From positions 1-64,000 of the forward strand of contig JAMXFF010000002.1 of assembly GCA_025370845.1 (NCBI GenBank): a stretch of DNA of 64,000 nucleotides, given 5' to 3'. The translations under genes were made by a program, and so were the position numbers. This stretch comes from Laspinema palackyanum D2a (lineage in GTDB: Bacteria > Cyanobacteriota > Cyanobacteriia > Cyanobacteriales > Laspinemataceae). The notes beneath the pieces are model-generated. The model saw nothing but the letters and a program-made list of their open reading frames with translations, searched no databases and was not told where the DNA came from. Every line of letters begins with the position of its first letter. Within the stretch, counting starts at the first letter, position 1. Below, piece after piece: positions 34,824 through 43,306 of the stretch.

Positions 34824-35451
34824 AAGGATGAGATTTAGTGACCGTATCAAGATTAGTAGCCAGTCGATAAAATTTATCACCAGCTTCTATTAATTCAAAT
34901 TCAGTAGTCAACTCAGCCCAAACTGTAGGATTCAATCCCCCCTCATAATTATGAACAAATTGACTTTCTTGATGACAACGTTGTTTCAAAATATCCAAAT
35001 CACTCGGTAACCAGAAATCTTTCATACAACGTTGTGTAGCTTCGGAAGCAGGAGTTTGGAGAAGTTGTTGCATCGGGTCATTAATCCAAAGTTGTCGGTC
35101 AGTCATCATCTCCACCAAAGCCATAGGTCTTTCAGATTCGACCATCCGATTAAGAATTTGAATCAATGTTTTGTTTAAACAAATGTCCCCATTAAATATC
35201 CAATTTTCATCTCGGGTAACTGGTTTAGATTCAGGTTGTTCTTCAGCTAAACTTACGGGAACTCGAAAAACACGAAAACCTTGGCTGACCGGGCATTTGA
35301 TGAAGGCTTCTTTGGAACGAAGTCTTACAGCCCAAGTGGCGATCGCTGCTGGTTGTTTCAATAAGTTCCTGGCTACTTCTACTGAATCACATAATAAAGT
35401 TAATCCTTGTTCGTTTAATATCACATCGCAATCATTTGGGAAGTTGTTCAT
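34810..35451 (-). CDS. Unknown protein, possible PAS-like C-terminus
   Basis: 213 aa, soluble. The C-terminal half (ALVEMMTDRQLWINDPMQQLL...FELIEAGDKFYRLATNLD) has the flow of a PAS fold, but this is an impression and not a match. The N-terminal half is not recognised. It overlaps the ribbon-helix-helix gene by 20 bp and the membrane protein by 14 bp, so the three - strand genes form one translationally coupled set. A sensor role next to a DNA-binding partner is a guess. Confidence 0.5.
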   Translation of the reverse strand: MNNFPNDCDVILNEQGLTLLCDSVEVARNLLKQPAAIATWAVRLRSKEAFIKCPVSQGFRVFRVPVSLAEEQPESKPVTRDENWIFNGDICLNKTLIQILNRMVESERPMALVEMMTDRQLWINDPMQQLLQTPASEATQRCMKDFWLPSDLDILKQRCHQESQFVHNYEGGLNPTVWAELTTEFELIEAGDKFYRLATNLDTVTKSHPYATS

Positions 35452-35971
35452 AATCTTTAACTTGTTGATAACCGTTAAGCAATTTAGCTAAATCTTCATA
35501 ATTCATATCCAAAGCCGAAGCAAGTTGAATAATCTCGCCTTGGGTAGGGGGACGGTCACCTTGAATTAATTGCTGTAAATCATCAAGAGGAATCAGAGAA
35601 TTGTCGGATAATTCGGACAAATCCAGCCCACTGAGTAAATCTGGGAGTGTTGGTGAATCGTAGTCTAGCCGATTTTTAGCCAAATTCAGAGCTTTAGAGG
35701 CAATGAGGACTAGGACCTTGGGACTGAACTGGGGAAGACTACGGAGGATTTCACCATATTCTATTTTTTTTTGAGGGACTGTCGGCAATTGTAACTCTTG
35801 TCTGCCCAGGCGTTCGATTATTTCACTAATGGATAGACTCAGACGTTTACCCAAAGCTTTAAGGCCCTTATATCCTGTTGGAGTTAAGGATGCGTTCAGT
35901 CTGGCTGTTTTCGGTTCATCCCAAATACTGCCCTCATCCTTCATTGATTTTTTGCCTTTGCGCCTCGACAT
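35432..35971 (-). CDS. Ribbon-helix-helix plus HTH regulator
   Basis: 179 aa. The basic start (MSRRKGKKSMK) leads to a ribbon-helix-helix-like segment (ARLNASLTPTGYKGLKALGKRLSLSISEIIERL, about residues 23-57). The C-terminus (LQQLIQGDRPPTQGEIIQLASALDMNYEDLAKLL) looks like a Cro/C1-type half. It is probably a DNA-binding repressor controlling its own operon. Two imperfect direct repeats of about 41 bp lie 90-160 bp upstream (36062-36132) and are candidate binding sites. It is divergent from the structured RNA and the 36.5 kb gene. Confidence 0.6.
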   Translation of the reverse strand: MSRRKGKKSMKDEGSIWDEPKTARLNASLTPTGYKGLKALGKRLSLSISEIIERLGRQELQLPTVPQKKIEYGEILRSLPQFSPKVLVLIASKALNLAKNRLDYDSPTLPDLLSGLDLSELSDNSLIPLDDLQQLIQGDRPPTQGEIIQLASALDMNYEDLAKLLNGYQQVKDYEQLPK

Positions 35972-36061
35972 AATTGCCTCTGAATCCTTTCTACGTCTTT
36001 ATCCTATCCTTTTTTCCTCCTTACTTCTTTTAGCTCTTATGTAAAGATTTTTTTCGGGAAT

Positions 36062-36132
36062 AGACAAAAAAGAGGAGAGGTGCTAAGGTAATACATAAGA
36101 CTAAGACAAAAAAGACCAGGCGTAATACATAA
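36062..36132. repeat. Two imperfect direct repeats upstream of the RHH gene
   Basis: AGACAAAAAAGA occurs at 36062-36073 and 36104-36115. GTAATACATAA occurs at 36088-36098 and 36122-36132. Together they make two copies of a composite unit of about 35-41 bp. The position between the divergent regulator gene and the structured RNA suits an operator or iteron. Confidence 0.6.
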
Positions 36133-36161
36133 AAGCTGGAGAGGAAAGGTCAATAACCCGT

Positions 36162-36515
36162 CAGCAAGTCTTTGACTCTGCTGAGGGCTTGAAAAACAGC
36201 CCACGTTGACCAGCCTGAGTGTCTAGCACACTACGTTAGCGGCAAGCGTTAAAGTTCCTACCCTAGAATGCGTGCCAGTTCTAGGCTCTAGAAGTTGGTA
36301 GTTAAACCGGGAGCCTCGGGTGAGTAGCCGTGCTACCAGCAAAGTACCGACCGTTAACATTGGCGAGGCAAACGTTTACCCCAGAAATGGGAGTTGGGGA
36401 CAACCTTATCCCCTCATGAGGGGCAACCATACCCCTCCACCAACATTATTCGAGGAAAATGGTTTATATGCTGTCTGTTTTCCTCTCACCGTTATAAATA
36501 ACGGGAGTCCCCAAC
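36162..36515 (+). ncRNA. Large structured RNA, possible orphan HEARO / IscB omega RNA
   Basis: Helices visible in order: 36162-36183 (CAGCA-GTC / GAC-TGCTG); 36185-36202 (GGGCT / AGCCC closing a GAAAA-rich loop); 36218-36232 (AGTGT / ACACT); 36258-36301 (CTACC / GGTAG enclosing CCTAGAA / TTCTAGG); 36313-36369 (GCCTCG / CGAGGC); 36393-36515 (GTTGGGGAC / GTCCCCAAC). The last encloses three perfect hairpins at 36410-36423, 36452-36485 and 36489-36504. This much nested pairing is not chance. The 5' half resembles what I remember of HEARO (omega RNA of IscB), but no IscB ORF follows. The strand is chosen by that resemblance. Confidence 0.6.
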
Positions 36516-36535
36516 AGCTAATTAACTAATTGACG

Positions 36536-37114
36536 ATGGAGCCACCAGAAAAAGCCAAAGCAATATCTGTATATGAGTTCTGCCGGAAATGGATGCCGGT
36601 ACTATACAAAAAAAAGCTGTATCAACCTAGTTGTGGCCTAAAATACCCAGGGGATATAGGTTTTGTTCAACAAGCGGCTGTGTTTTTAGCTGAACTCCTA
36701 CCAGAAACCGGGTCAGTATCTTCATATAAAAATTATTTGAGTGGAAGACAAGAAGATACACCGACCCAAAAAATGTTGGAAGTATTATTAGGACAATTGG
36801 ACTATATGTGGTCCAGCACAAATAGAATCAACTTGATAAGCCCCTTGTCAGATTCATTAGAAATGTTCTGCAAAAAATGGAGTAAAATATGGTGGCTAAA
36901 ACCAAGTTACTCTAAAAGTGATATGGCAAGATTCATTTCATGGATATTGGCAATGTCACCTAAAGATTGTTTGAATTTGATAGATAGCTATAATTTCCGA
37001 AACGCTACTAGAATCAGACTTTTGCTCTTTTATCTGGCTGCTCTTGAAGAATCTTGGCACTTGTATTTATATCATTTACATCTCTCCACAAACACTTTTC
37101 GTAAAAGAGCTTAA
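36536..37114 (+). CDS. Hypothetical protein downstream of the structured RNA
   Basis: 192 aa from ATG 36536 (a TTG at 36530 is also open). It is basic and tryptophan-rich (KKWSKIWWLKPSYS), largely helical, with no transmembrane segment. I recognise no domain, and it is not IscB, having no HNH or RuvC motifs. The start lies 20 nt after the last helix of the structured RNA, so the RNA could be its leader. A strong terminator at 37145 ends the unit. Confidence 0.55.
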   Translation: MEPPEKAKAISVYEFCRKWMPVLYKKKLYQPSCGLKYPGDIGFVQQAAVFLAELLPETGSVSSYKNYLSGRQEDTPTQKMLEVLLGQLDYMWSSTNRINLISPLSDSLEMFCKKWSKIWWLKPSYSKSDMARFISWILAMSPKDCLNLIDSYNFRNATRIRLLLFYLAALEESWHLYLYHLHLSTNTFRKRA

Positions 37115-37144
37115 ATTAAAGAGCTTAAATTTTCAACTCCTTTT

Positions 37145-37172
37145 ATGGCTCCTCTCATGGAGCCATTTTTTT
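37145..37172 (+). terminator. Rho-independent terminator
   Basis: ATGGCTCC (37145-37152) pairs perfectly with GGAGCCAT (37159-37166) around a 6-nt loop, followed by TTTTTT. It ends the 36.5 kb gene and separates it from the operon that starts at 37515. Confidence 0.9.
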
Positions 37173-37391
37173 ATCCATTTTTTCTATCCCTTTTCTCCAA
37201 TAAATTTTTGACCTATATAATTTCCTTGGTCATTTTTCTAATTTTTACCTTATCCTAGACTTGTTTTTTCCCTGCTACAGCATTTATTTCTTTAATTATC
37301 ACTGATTTTTAACCAAACTTGTTTACCTTTTTATGACTTGTTTATAACATTGACACAGTTAGACATCATATTTACTCAACCTACTCCATCG

Positions 37392-37409
37392 CATGAGGTC
37401 ACACCTATG
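37392..37409. promoter_or_regulatory. Near-palindrome upstream of the 37.5-46.4 kb operon
   Basis: CAT(G)AGGT-CAC-ACCTATG is an inverted repeat with one inserted base, about 105 bp before the first gene of the operon. It is a candidate operator. The remaining AT-rich interval 37173-37514 shows no gene. Confidence 0.35.
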
Positions 37410-37514
37410 ACATAGTTTATCCTCAACTTAGTCTCATAACACCAGTAACAACAACAAAAATATCTTGATGTTTCTAAGAAACAAAAACAAAAATCTGATG
37501 ATGTTATTAGCCAA

Positions 37515-38117
37515 ATGTATGCAATCAAAGTAGCACCCACAGAAGCCTTGACTCTTAATCAAGACAAATCAGTAATCAATACTCAACCAATTTATCCCCA
37601 AACATCAACCTCGGAAACGACCTCAGAAACGACCCCGGGAACAACACAGGTAAAAAATGAGGAAGAAAAAGAGTGGATATTATGGGGAAAAAAGATAAAT
37701 CCGCAAGCATATAACTCAAATATTTTATGGGGAGTACAGGCTTGCAAAAGTAGATACAGAGCCACCTACAATTCATTGGTGGATTTCAGACGAGCGATGG
37801 GTGTACCGGCATCAGGACGAGGGGCATTCACAGCTAACCAAATAATCAAAATGGACTGTGGATGGGTAGCTTCAAGAATGCAAAATCCCCGTATCACTAG
37901 GAGAGAATTCCTAAAACTTTGGGAGGATTATCTTTCTTTTCCACCAGAAGGCAGATTAATTGAATATTTTCAAGATGTCTACAGAGTCTCATTTCCTGAA
38001 TATCTGGTCGAAACTCAAAATTCGGATTTCCTGGAATCTCTACCAGTTTCTGCTGTGCTCGTTTATTGCTCTGCTTATCTCAATCAAAAAACCTCAACTC
38101 AACAATCAGGAGATTAA
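37515..38117 (+). CDS. Hypothetical protein, first gene of the transfer-like operon
   Basis: 200 aa. A low-complexity Thr/Ser/Glu stretch (residues 30-50) is followed by a helical domain with several aromatic residues (EWILWGKKINPQAY, FRRAMGVPASGRGAF, REFLKLWEDYLSFPPEGRL). There is no membrane segment and no recognised family. The next gene starts 7 bp after its stop. It could be the regulatory or DNA-binding subunit of the operon, which is a guess from position. Confidence 0.5.
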   Translation: MYAIKVAPTEALTLNQDKSVINTQPIYPQTSTSETTSETTPGTTQVKNEEEKEWILWGKKINPQAYNSNILWGVQACKSRYRATYNSLVDFRRAMGVPASGRGAFTANQIIKMDCGWVASRMQNPRITRREFLKLWEDYLSFPPEGRLIEYFQDVYRVSFPEYLVETQNSDFLESLPVSAVLVYCSAYLNQKTSTQQSGD

Positions 38118-38123
38118 TCAATC

Positions 38124-38897
38124 ATGGATAAAGTAATCTTGCTCTCAGAATTAGCCGAATCAGTTAAGGTGATTGAAGGTGACCTCATTGAATTTTTCAC
38201 AATCTTAGGCTTCTCTCTTTCCAAAAATAAAGGCAAAACTACGGTAACCGGCAATCTCCAAACTGAAGAAGGTGAACTCGATGCAGTTCAGACCGCAAGA
38301 CAATTTGTGGATTTGGCAGAAAAACTTAGTCAGGAAACTAATACTAAAGTCTCAATCGTAGACTTAGCCAATCAAGTTAAATCAAATCAAGCTAAATCTA
38401 CTCAAGCTAAATCTACTCATTCCTCTTTGCCCCCAGCTAATTCTGAACCAACCGAACCAATGGACGATGAATTAAAAAGTTCTGATGATGATGTAGACCC
38501 TGAAGTAGAACCATTAGTAGAACCTGAAAAGGAGAATATTTATAACCAAGTACAAGGAGCCAAACAATTCTCAGTCAAAAGTTCTGATTCAAAAGCCTTA
38601 GATACTTATGGCTCATTGCTTGAACATTTGGCTGCTCAAAATGAAGCAATGGCTCCAGTCATCGCTCTGATAGCTGCTGAAGATTTAATGAAAAAAGCTC
38701 GCAACATCAATCCATTTACTGACCCTCGAACCAAAGGATTCTTTGAAGAGTTAAAAAAAAGGGAAGCGGGGCAGTTGATGGACGTATTGCAAGCCAATCC
38801 AGATGGTCAACAAGTCGAAGTCATGGAATTGGGAGAATTTATGAGGAATCGGCTTTGTCAAAAATCAACGAATGCCTTACCAGAGAGTACCAGTTAA
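38124..38897 (+). CDS. Hypothetical acidic protein
   Basis: 257 aa. The N-terminal domain (ELAESVKVIEGDLIEFFTILG...KTTVTGNLQ) is followed by an acidic linker with short repeats (QAKSTQAKST, then PEVEPLVEPE). The C-terminal helical part runs DTYGSLLEHLAAQNEAMAPVIALIAAEDLMKKAR. No family is recognised. CAGGAG lies upstream of the ATG. It is cytoplasmic by composition and overlaps the next gene by 43 bp. Confidence 0.5.
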   Translation: MDKVILLSELAESVKVIEGDLIEFFTILGFSLSKNKGKTTVTGNLQTEEGELDAVQTARQFVDLAEKLSQETNTKVSIVDLANQVKSNQAKSTQAKSTHSSLPPANSEPTEPMDDELKSSDDDVDPEVEPLVEPEKENIYNQVQGAKQFSVKSSDSKALDTYGSLLEHLAAQNEAMAPVIALIAAEDLMKKARNINPFTDPRTKGFFEELKKREAGQLMDVLQANPDGQQVEVMELGEFMRNRLCQKSTNALPESTS

Positions 38898-39181
38898 ATT
38901 CTGAAGTGGTTGATTGGATTGAATCTTATATCCATCAATCCGTTATCCAATCAGAAGTCAAAATACAAACAAAATTAGAATTTGCTGGTTGGTGTGCGAT
39001 CGCCTCTATCGGAATTAATACCTTATCCATAACAACGATGACCACAATTGCTGTAGCTATTAAGCCAACTGAATTACCTAAGCAATTAATACAAGGTGGA
39101 ATCTTAGGTCTTTGTTTAGGAGCGATCGCCTCAATCAGTTTCATCAAATACTCAATTACACAAATCAGAAAAATTCGATGA
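38855..39181 (+). CDS. Small two-helix membrane protein
   Basis: 108 aa from TTG 38855. After about 40 soluble residues there are two transmembrane helices (FAGWCAIASIGINTLSITTM and LIQGGILGLCLGAIASISF). The 43-bp overlap with the previous gene, the TTG start and the ATGA overlap with the next gene fit tight coupling. The start itself is uncertain. Function unknown; probably a membrane component of the complex encoded here. Confidence 0.5.
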   Translation: MSKINECLTREYQLNSEVVDWIESYIHQSVIQSEVKIQTKLEFAGWCAIASIGINTLSITTMTTIAVAIKPTELPKQLIQGGILGLCLGAIASISFIKYSITQIRKIR

Positions 39182-39429
39182 AATCATTGCTGAAAACTCT
39201 CAAAAATCGTGCCAGACATCTAGCAATTGGAGTAACTTGGTCAAGTCTAGTTGGAGCTATTACAGGATGTATTGCTTATGGAACGATGGCAGTAGCATTT
39301 AGTCCAGCAATGGTAGTAGGAGGTTTAGTAGTTGGGGCTTTTGTTGTTCCTTTGATTGAATATTTGTTTCAGTCCGATACTTTGAATCCTCAATGGTACG
39401 AAGAAGCCTCCAATATTGTTCACTATTAA
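39178..39429 (+). CDS. Small membrane protein
   Basis: 83 aa from ATG 39178, which overlaps the preceding stop (ATGA). A basic N-terminus (LKTLKNRARH) precedes two hydrophobic glycine-rich helices (GVTWSSLVGAITGCIAYGT, AMVVGGLVVGAFVVPLIEYL). No family is recognised. The arrangement, small helix-pair proteins stacked before an ATPase, resembles membrane subunits of secretion or transfer systems only in a general way. Confidence 0.5.
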   Translation: MKSLLKTLKNRARHLAIGVTWSSLVGAITGCIAYGTMAVAFSPAMVVGGLVVGAFVVPLIEYLFQSDTLNPQWYEEASNIVHY

Positions 39430-39455
39430 TCCCACTCATTCAACCAGAGGTAATT

Positions 39456-40415
39456 ATGACAGTCGCCGGAATTGAAACTTATTTTGATGATTCCCTAACT
39501 CCGGAATCTAATTGGAAAAATTGGATAGTTACTGACCTAAAACCCAGTTTCTTGAATATTTTGCTTAATAAATATGTCATGACAACATTGGCAATAGCAC
39601 TATCTAGTTTGTTCTTGGGAGCAATTGCTCTTGTTCAATCTCAAGCTCAGTTAGTACCATCTCCTACTAATGTTGCTGAAATTGATGCAAGAAATTGTGA
39701 TGCAACATCCATTGCTTGTCTCAATGCCATCCGTACCCAAGCTCAAAACCAACTACAAAATAAACAACTGACCGAAGCCTCGAAAATAACTCAATTCGAC
39801 CTAAATCCAAACAATCCCACAGAAATGGGGTTGATGCAAATGGTTATGAATAACGAGGCAATAGCATTCAATGCAAGAGTCCAACAAGTTCGGGGCGATC
39901 GCAATGACCCAAACTATGGTCTGCATCCAGAAACGATTCGGAATAATAGCATAACTACTGCTGTTAAAAAAATTGCTCTGGCTGCTGGTGGTGAATCTTC
40001 AACCTTAGTCTGGAAAGACTCAGGGGCTGTCAAAACTGATTCATCAGGGAAACCAATTTTAGATGAAAATGGGGAAACTCAACAAAAAGTTTTCTATGAA
40101 AAACTTTCTCCCCACATGACCCAAGTAATTGGAATTGTTCAATTACTGGTAATCAACAGTTCGAGAAATTCCAATATTCCTCAGTCTGATTCAATAGCAG
40201 TCGCCCTTGACCTGATAAACGGACAACAAGACATTAAAAACTCCGTTATTTCCTTACTCAGACTGCAAGGTTTAGACCAAGTAGCCAATCAACTTGAACA
40301 ACAAGATATGTATGGTCGTGAGGTGGTTCCAAGTCTTACTGAACAATTGCAAGAAAATTCTCAAGAAAATTCTCAAGAAACAGACTACTACAATCCATTT
40401 CCGGGAGGATTATGA
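39456..40415 (+). CDS. Membrane-anchored protein with large exported domain
   Basis: 319 aa from ATG 39456, with AGAGG upstream. One transmembrane helix (about residues 41-60, VMTTLAIALSSLFLGAIALV) is followed by a domain of about 250 residues, probably outside the membrane. That domain has a C-x7-C pair (NCDATSIAC) and long helices. The C-terminus is Gln/Asn-rich. It overlaps the ATPase gene by 4 bp. A structural VirB-like or periplasmic role is possible, but I see no family signature. Confidence 0.55.
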   Translation: MTVAGIETYFDDSLTPESNWKNWIVTDLKPSFLNILLNKYVMTTLAIALSSLFLGAIALVQSQAQLVPSPTNVAEIDARNCDATSIACLNAIRTQAQNQLQNKQLTEASKITQFDLNPNNPTEMGLMQMVMNNEAIAFNARVQQVRGDRNDPNYGLHPETIRNNSITTAVKKIALAAGGESSTLVWKDSGAVKTDSSGKPILDENGETQQKVFYEKLSPHMTQVIGIVQLLVINSSRNSNIPQSDSIAVALDLINGQQDIKNSVISLLRLQGLDQVANQLEQQDMYGREVVPSLTEQLQENSQENSQETDYYNPFPGGL

Positions 40416-42082
40416 TGAATTTGAAATGGTTGGCAATGGCTCCGGTTAGTTTGATTATAGGCAGTTGGATGTTTGCAACGAGCTTTGAATCGACTGGGCC
40501 AGTCCCAGTTTTGACCAACGCCTACAATAATCAAACCCAGGAAGTCTCCTTTGGGGTTCCTGATACTGCACGAAGGATTTTGCAATGGGGTGGAATGGCG
40601 ATCGCTCTCGGTGGAACTGCTGCTGCTACCTTCCTTTCTTTAGGTGATAAGCAAAAAATATCTGATAAGCAAAAAACATCTGATAAGCAAAAAACATCAT
40701 CTTCCTCTCAATCACATCGTACTCAACCCCAAACTCAACCCCAAACTCAACCCTCTACTCGTCCCTCTACTCAACCCTTTACTCGTCCCCTTACTCGTCC
40801 CCCTGTTCATCTTCCTACTCATTCAAAAGAGGATATTGAATTTGATGTATGGAGGTCTGGTGCTGATGTTTCTTCTGATGTTTCTGAAATTGATTTGACT
40901 GAATCAACTGATTATCTGACTGAAACATCTCATGTTTCTAAACCCGATTACTATTCATTTGATGAAAATAACGATGATGTACCTGATGAAGTTGATGTAT
41001 CTGATGAAGTTGATGAAATCTCACCCATTGTTTTATCAGGATATGCCCCAAGCAAACCAACCAAAAAACCCTCCAAAGAACCTAATCTGCTGAAAGAAGC
41101 AGCACTTTATGGTTCAGGACTAAACCTGAACAAAATCAAAGGACATCTATTAATTCCCGCCACAACCCAGTCGGGCAAAACAAGTACACTGTGCGGAATG
41201 ATTCGAGAAGTCGTTCAAGTTTGTCCTGATGTGATTTGGAACGGAGTTGACCCAAAAGGTAGTGTGTTTTTAGGGTTGGAAAGATTATCTCATCCAGATG
41301 GGTTTCCAGTGATTGTTAGTGTTGAACTCGATAACCCTTACCAGGGAATTATGAATACTATCACTCTCCTCAGACGAGCCATGTCTGAACAAACTAACAG
41401 GAAACGAATCAGACAAAAAGCTCGGCAAACTCGTCAACCTTATAATCCAACCCCTTACGTCGTCATTTTAGACGAATGGCCGACATTATTGAAGGCTGCC
41501 AAAGATTGTGACCCGAAAGCCCAAAGAACAATTATCCAACTTGCTGAAAGTTTGGCTTTTGTTGGGTTAGAAGATAATATCTTTCTTTGGATTATTGCTC
41601 AATCTCCATTTGTCAAACAGTTGGGTTTTGATGTCTCAGTTTCAGCCCAACTGACAACTTTTGCAATTGGTCGAGCATTTAATCCAAAATCCATTGAACT
41701 TTGTCGCCAATCAATCAATCGGTCACTTTCCGATAAAAATCAACGACTCAAGCTCTTTCACCAACTAAATACTATGGGTGAAGCTCGTCCCTATCATCCC
41801 ATATTTTTCTTTAGTTCCCGAAATCAAATGTCCTATGCTCCAGATTTATCCAACATTCAAGAACAATTGATTTTTCATCCTGATGATTCACAACCAATCA
41901 ATGATTCACTAGATGATTCACCCTATAAACCACTGAATATAACACCTGAACATCTCGAAATAATGCAACGAGCTAGTTCAACTCCAGTAGATTCACCCGG
42001 AGATTTACCAGTAGATTCCCCAATAGATTTATCTATTGAATTTAATCAATTTATTGAAAGATTTCGGACTAATGAAGAATAA
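40412..42082 (+). CDS. VirD4/FtsK-like membrane P-loop ATPase
   Basis: 556 aa. Two N-terminal transmembrane helices (about 5-22 and 57-77) are followed by a Gln/Thr/Pro/Arg-repeat linker and an acidic stretch (to about 205). The ATPase domain has Walker A ATTQSGKT (residues 250-257) and Walker B VILDEWPTL (D354, E355). It also has a DPKGS motif near 280, as in T4 coupling proteins and FtsK/HerA-like DNA pumps. Two N-terminal helices plus a cytoplasmic motor is the coupling-protein layout. No relaxase is visible nearby. Most likely it pumps DNA or protein across the envelope and is the engine of this operon. Confidence 0.72.
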   Translation: MMNLKWLAMAPVSLIIGSWMFATSFESTGPVPVLTNAYNNQTQEVSFGVPDTARRILQWGGMAIALGGTAAATFLSLGDKQKISDKQKTSDKQKTSSSSQSHRTQPQTQPQTQPSTRPSTQPFTRPLTRPPVHLPTHSKEDIEFDVWRSGADVSSDVSEIDLTESTDYLTETSHVSKPDYYSFDENNDDVPDEVDVSDEVDEISPIVLSGYAPSKPTKKPSKEPNLLKEAALYGSGLNLNKIKGHLLIPATTQSGKTSTLCGMIREVVQVCPDVIWNGVDPKGSVFLGLERLSHPDGFPVIVSVELDNPYQGIMNTITLLRRAMSEQTNRKRIRQKARQTRQPYNPTPYVVILDEWPTLLKAAKDCDPKAQRTIIQLAESLAFVGLEDNIFLWIIAQSPFVKQLGFDVSVSAQLTTFAIGRAFNPKSIELCRQSINRSLSDKNQRLKLFHQLNTMGEARPYHPIFFFSSRNQMSYAPDLSNIQEQLIFHPDDSQPINDSLDDSPYKPLNITPEHLEIMQRASSTPVDSPGDLPVDSPIDLSIEFNQFIERFRTNEE

Positions 42083-42204
42083 ATAATGAAGACAATGAAA
42101 ACTCAACAATTTATTCAATTTAGTAGACCTCCTCCTATCAGACAATTCTGAGTATCCTTCTCATATAATCTATCCTTCTCATAATCATCTACAGGGAGAA
42201 AGTC

Positions 42205-42780
42205 ATGAATTCTTATCCAGAAGCAGAATCACAAGGTTTACAAGATGCTCAAAATCAATTGAAAAAAGCTAGAAAAATAACTGAAGATGCTCTTGAAGCT
42301 CTTGACCGTGCAGGTCATAGTGCCTCATCCCGTTTGAAAGGTGCACCTGATGCTATGACAAATGGTGCTACTCAAGCCGTACAAACTATTACTGATACGG
42401 TAGGAACTACTCTAAAATACTCAAATCCTAAACACCCTTTCAAAACTATTGGGTATTGGGCAATGGGTATTGGTCTCTATGTTATTGCACTTGCTGTTTT
42501 CAATGCTTGTCAAGGTGTTGTTTCAGGAGTGGCTAGTGATAAACCTTTACCACATAATGCCCCAGCATCTGCCAAAGCATCTAATGCAACAGTACGAGGA
42601 CTCAAATTGGTTACTAACTTAGGTAGTCCTTTGGTTGAAGAATTTGATGGGGCTTACCGAACCCAGCTTGTTAATCAATCTCAACAACAATTTGCTGGTC
42701 AAAATGCTCAACCAATTCCTTTAGACCGTAGTCGTAACATCGTTGTTCAAACCAATTTACAACGCTATCAAGGTCAATAA
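42205..42780 (+). CDS. Single-pass membrane protein, unknown
   Basis: 191 aa with a good AGGGAGA ribosome-binding site. A helical amphipathic N-terminus (QDAQNQLKKARKITEDALEALDRAG) is followed by one transmembrane helix (about residues 93-112, YWAMGIGLYVIALAVFNACQ) and an Ala/Asn/Gln-rich exported tail. It lies 120 bp after the ATPase gene. A perfect TATAAT (42164-42169) and a repeated TATCCTTCTCATA in that gap suggest its own promoter. Function unknown. Confidence 0.5.
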   Translation: MNSYPEAESQGLQDAQNQLKKARKITEDALEALDRAGHSASSRLKGAPDAMTNGATQAVQTITDTVGTTLKYSNPKHPFKTIGYWAMGIGLYVIALAVFNACQGVVSGVASDKPLPHNAPASAKASNATVRGLKLVTNLGSPLVEEFDGAYRTQLVNQSQQQFAGQNAQPIPLDRSRNIVVQTNLQRYQGQ

Positions 42781-42789
42781 TTCTAACTA

Positions 42790-42826
42790 CAACAAGCGAC
42801 GGTTATCTCAAATTGTTCGCTTGTTG
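42790..42826 (+). other. Strong intergenic hairpin
   Basis: A perfect 10-bp stem, CAACAAGCGA (42790-42799) with TCGCTTGTTG (42817-42826), lies between two genes of the operon. There is no clean T-run after it. The next gene's AGGAGA follows within 15 nt, so it may be an mRNA processing or stability element, or a control hairpin. Confidence 0.55.
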
Positions 42827-42847
42827 TTCCTTCTAGGAGAAATTATC

Positions 42848-43306
42848 ATGAACTCAAATCCAATTCAAAACTTAACTGATAAAAATGGCAATCCTTTGAA
42901 AGGTGCAGCTTTACAAGCTAGACTGACTGCCCTTCAAAAAAAAGAAATCGAAATCAAAGCTCGTGAATATTTACAAACAAATCCCATTTCTTGTTGGAAT
43001 GAAATAGATACAGAAGATAAAATTCAAATTCTCGTATCTCTCAATAATTTAATTGAGGATTCTTCGCCTTCAGATATTAACATTCAAACTATTGATCAGC
43101 AAACTCAAATAAAATGGGCAGAACTTCCAATTTTTCAATTAATTAAAGCATCAGGATATTTATTAGCCATCGCCGGAGGAACCATTTTATTATTTCTGAC
43201 AATCAAAGGAGGTGAAATATCAGATGTTAAAGAGGCAGGAACAACATTGGGCGCAGGAATCGCTCTTATCAAATTTTGTTACGACCAAGAAGATACAGAA
43301 AAATGA
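42848..43306 (+). CDS. Small membrane protein, unknown
   Basis: 152 aa from ATG 42848, with TAGGAGA 8 nt before it. Soluble helical N-terminus, then a hydrophobic segment (ASGYLLAIAGGTILLFLTI, about residues 103-121) and a second weak one (AGTTLGAGIALIKF). No family recognised. Its stop overlaps the next start (ATGA at 43303-43306). Confidence 0.5.
   Translation: MNSNPIQNLTDKNGNPLKGAALQARLTALQKKEIEIKAREYLQTNPISCWNEIDTEDKIQILVSLNNLIEDSSPSDINIQTIDQQTQIKWAELPIFQLIKASGYLLAIAGGTILLFLTIKGGEISDVKEAGTTLGAGIALIKFCYDQEDTEK

Noticed and set aside
36162..36515. Group I or II intron
   Set aside because: No intron-encoded protein, no recognisable group II domain V, and no split gene on either side; a HEARO-like or novel structured RNA fits better.
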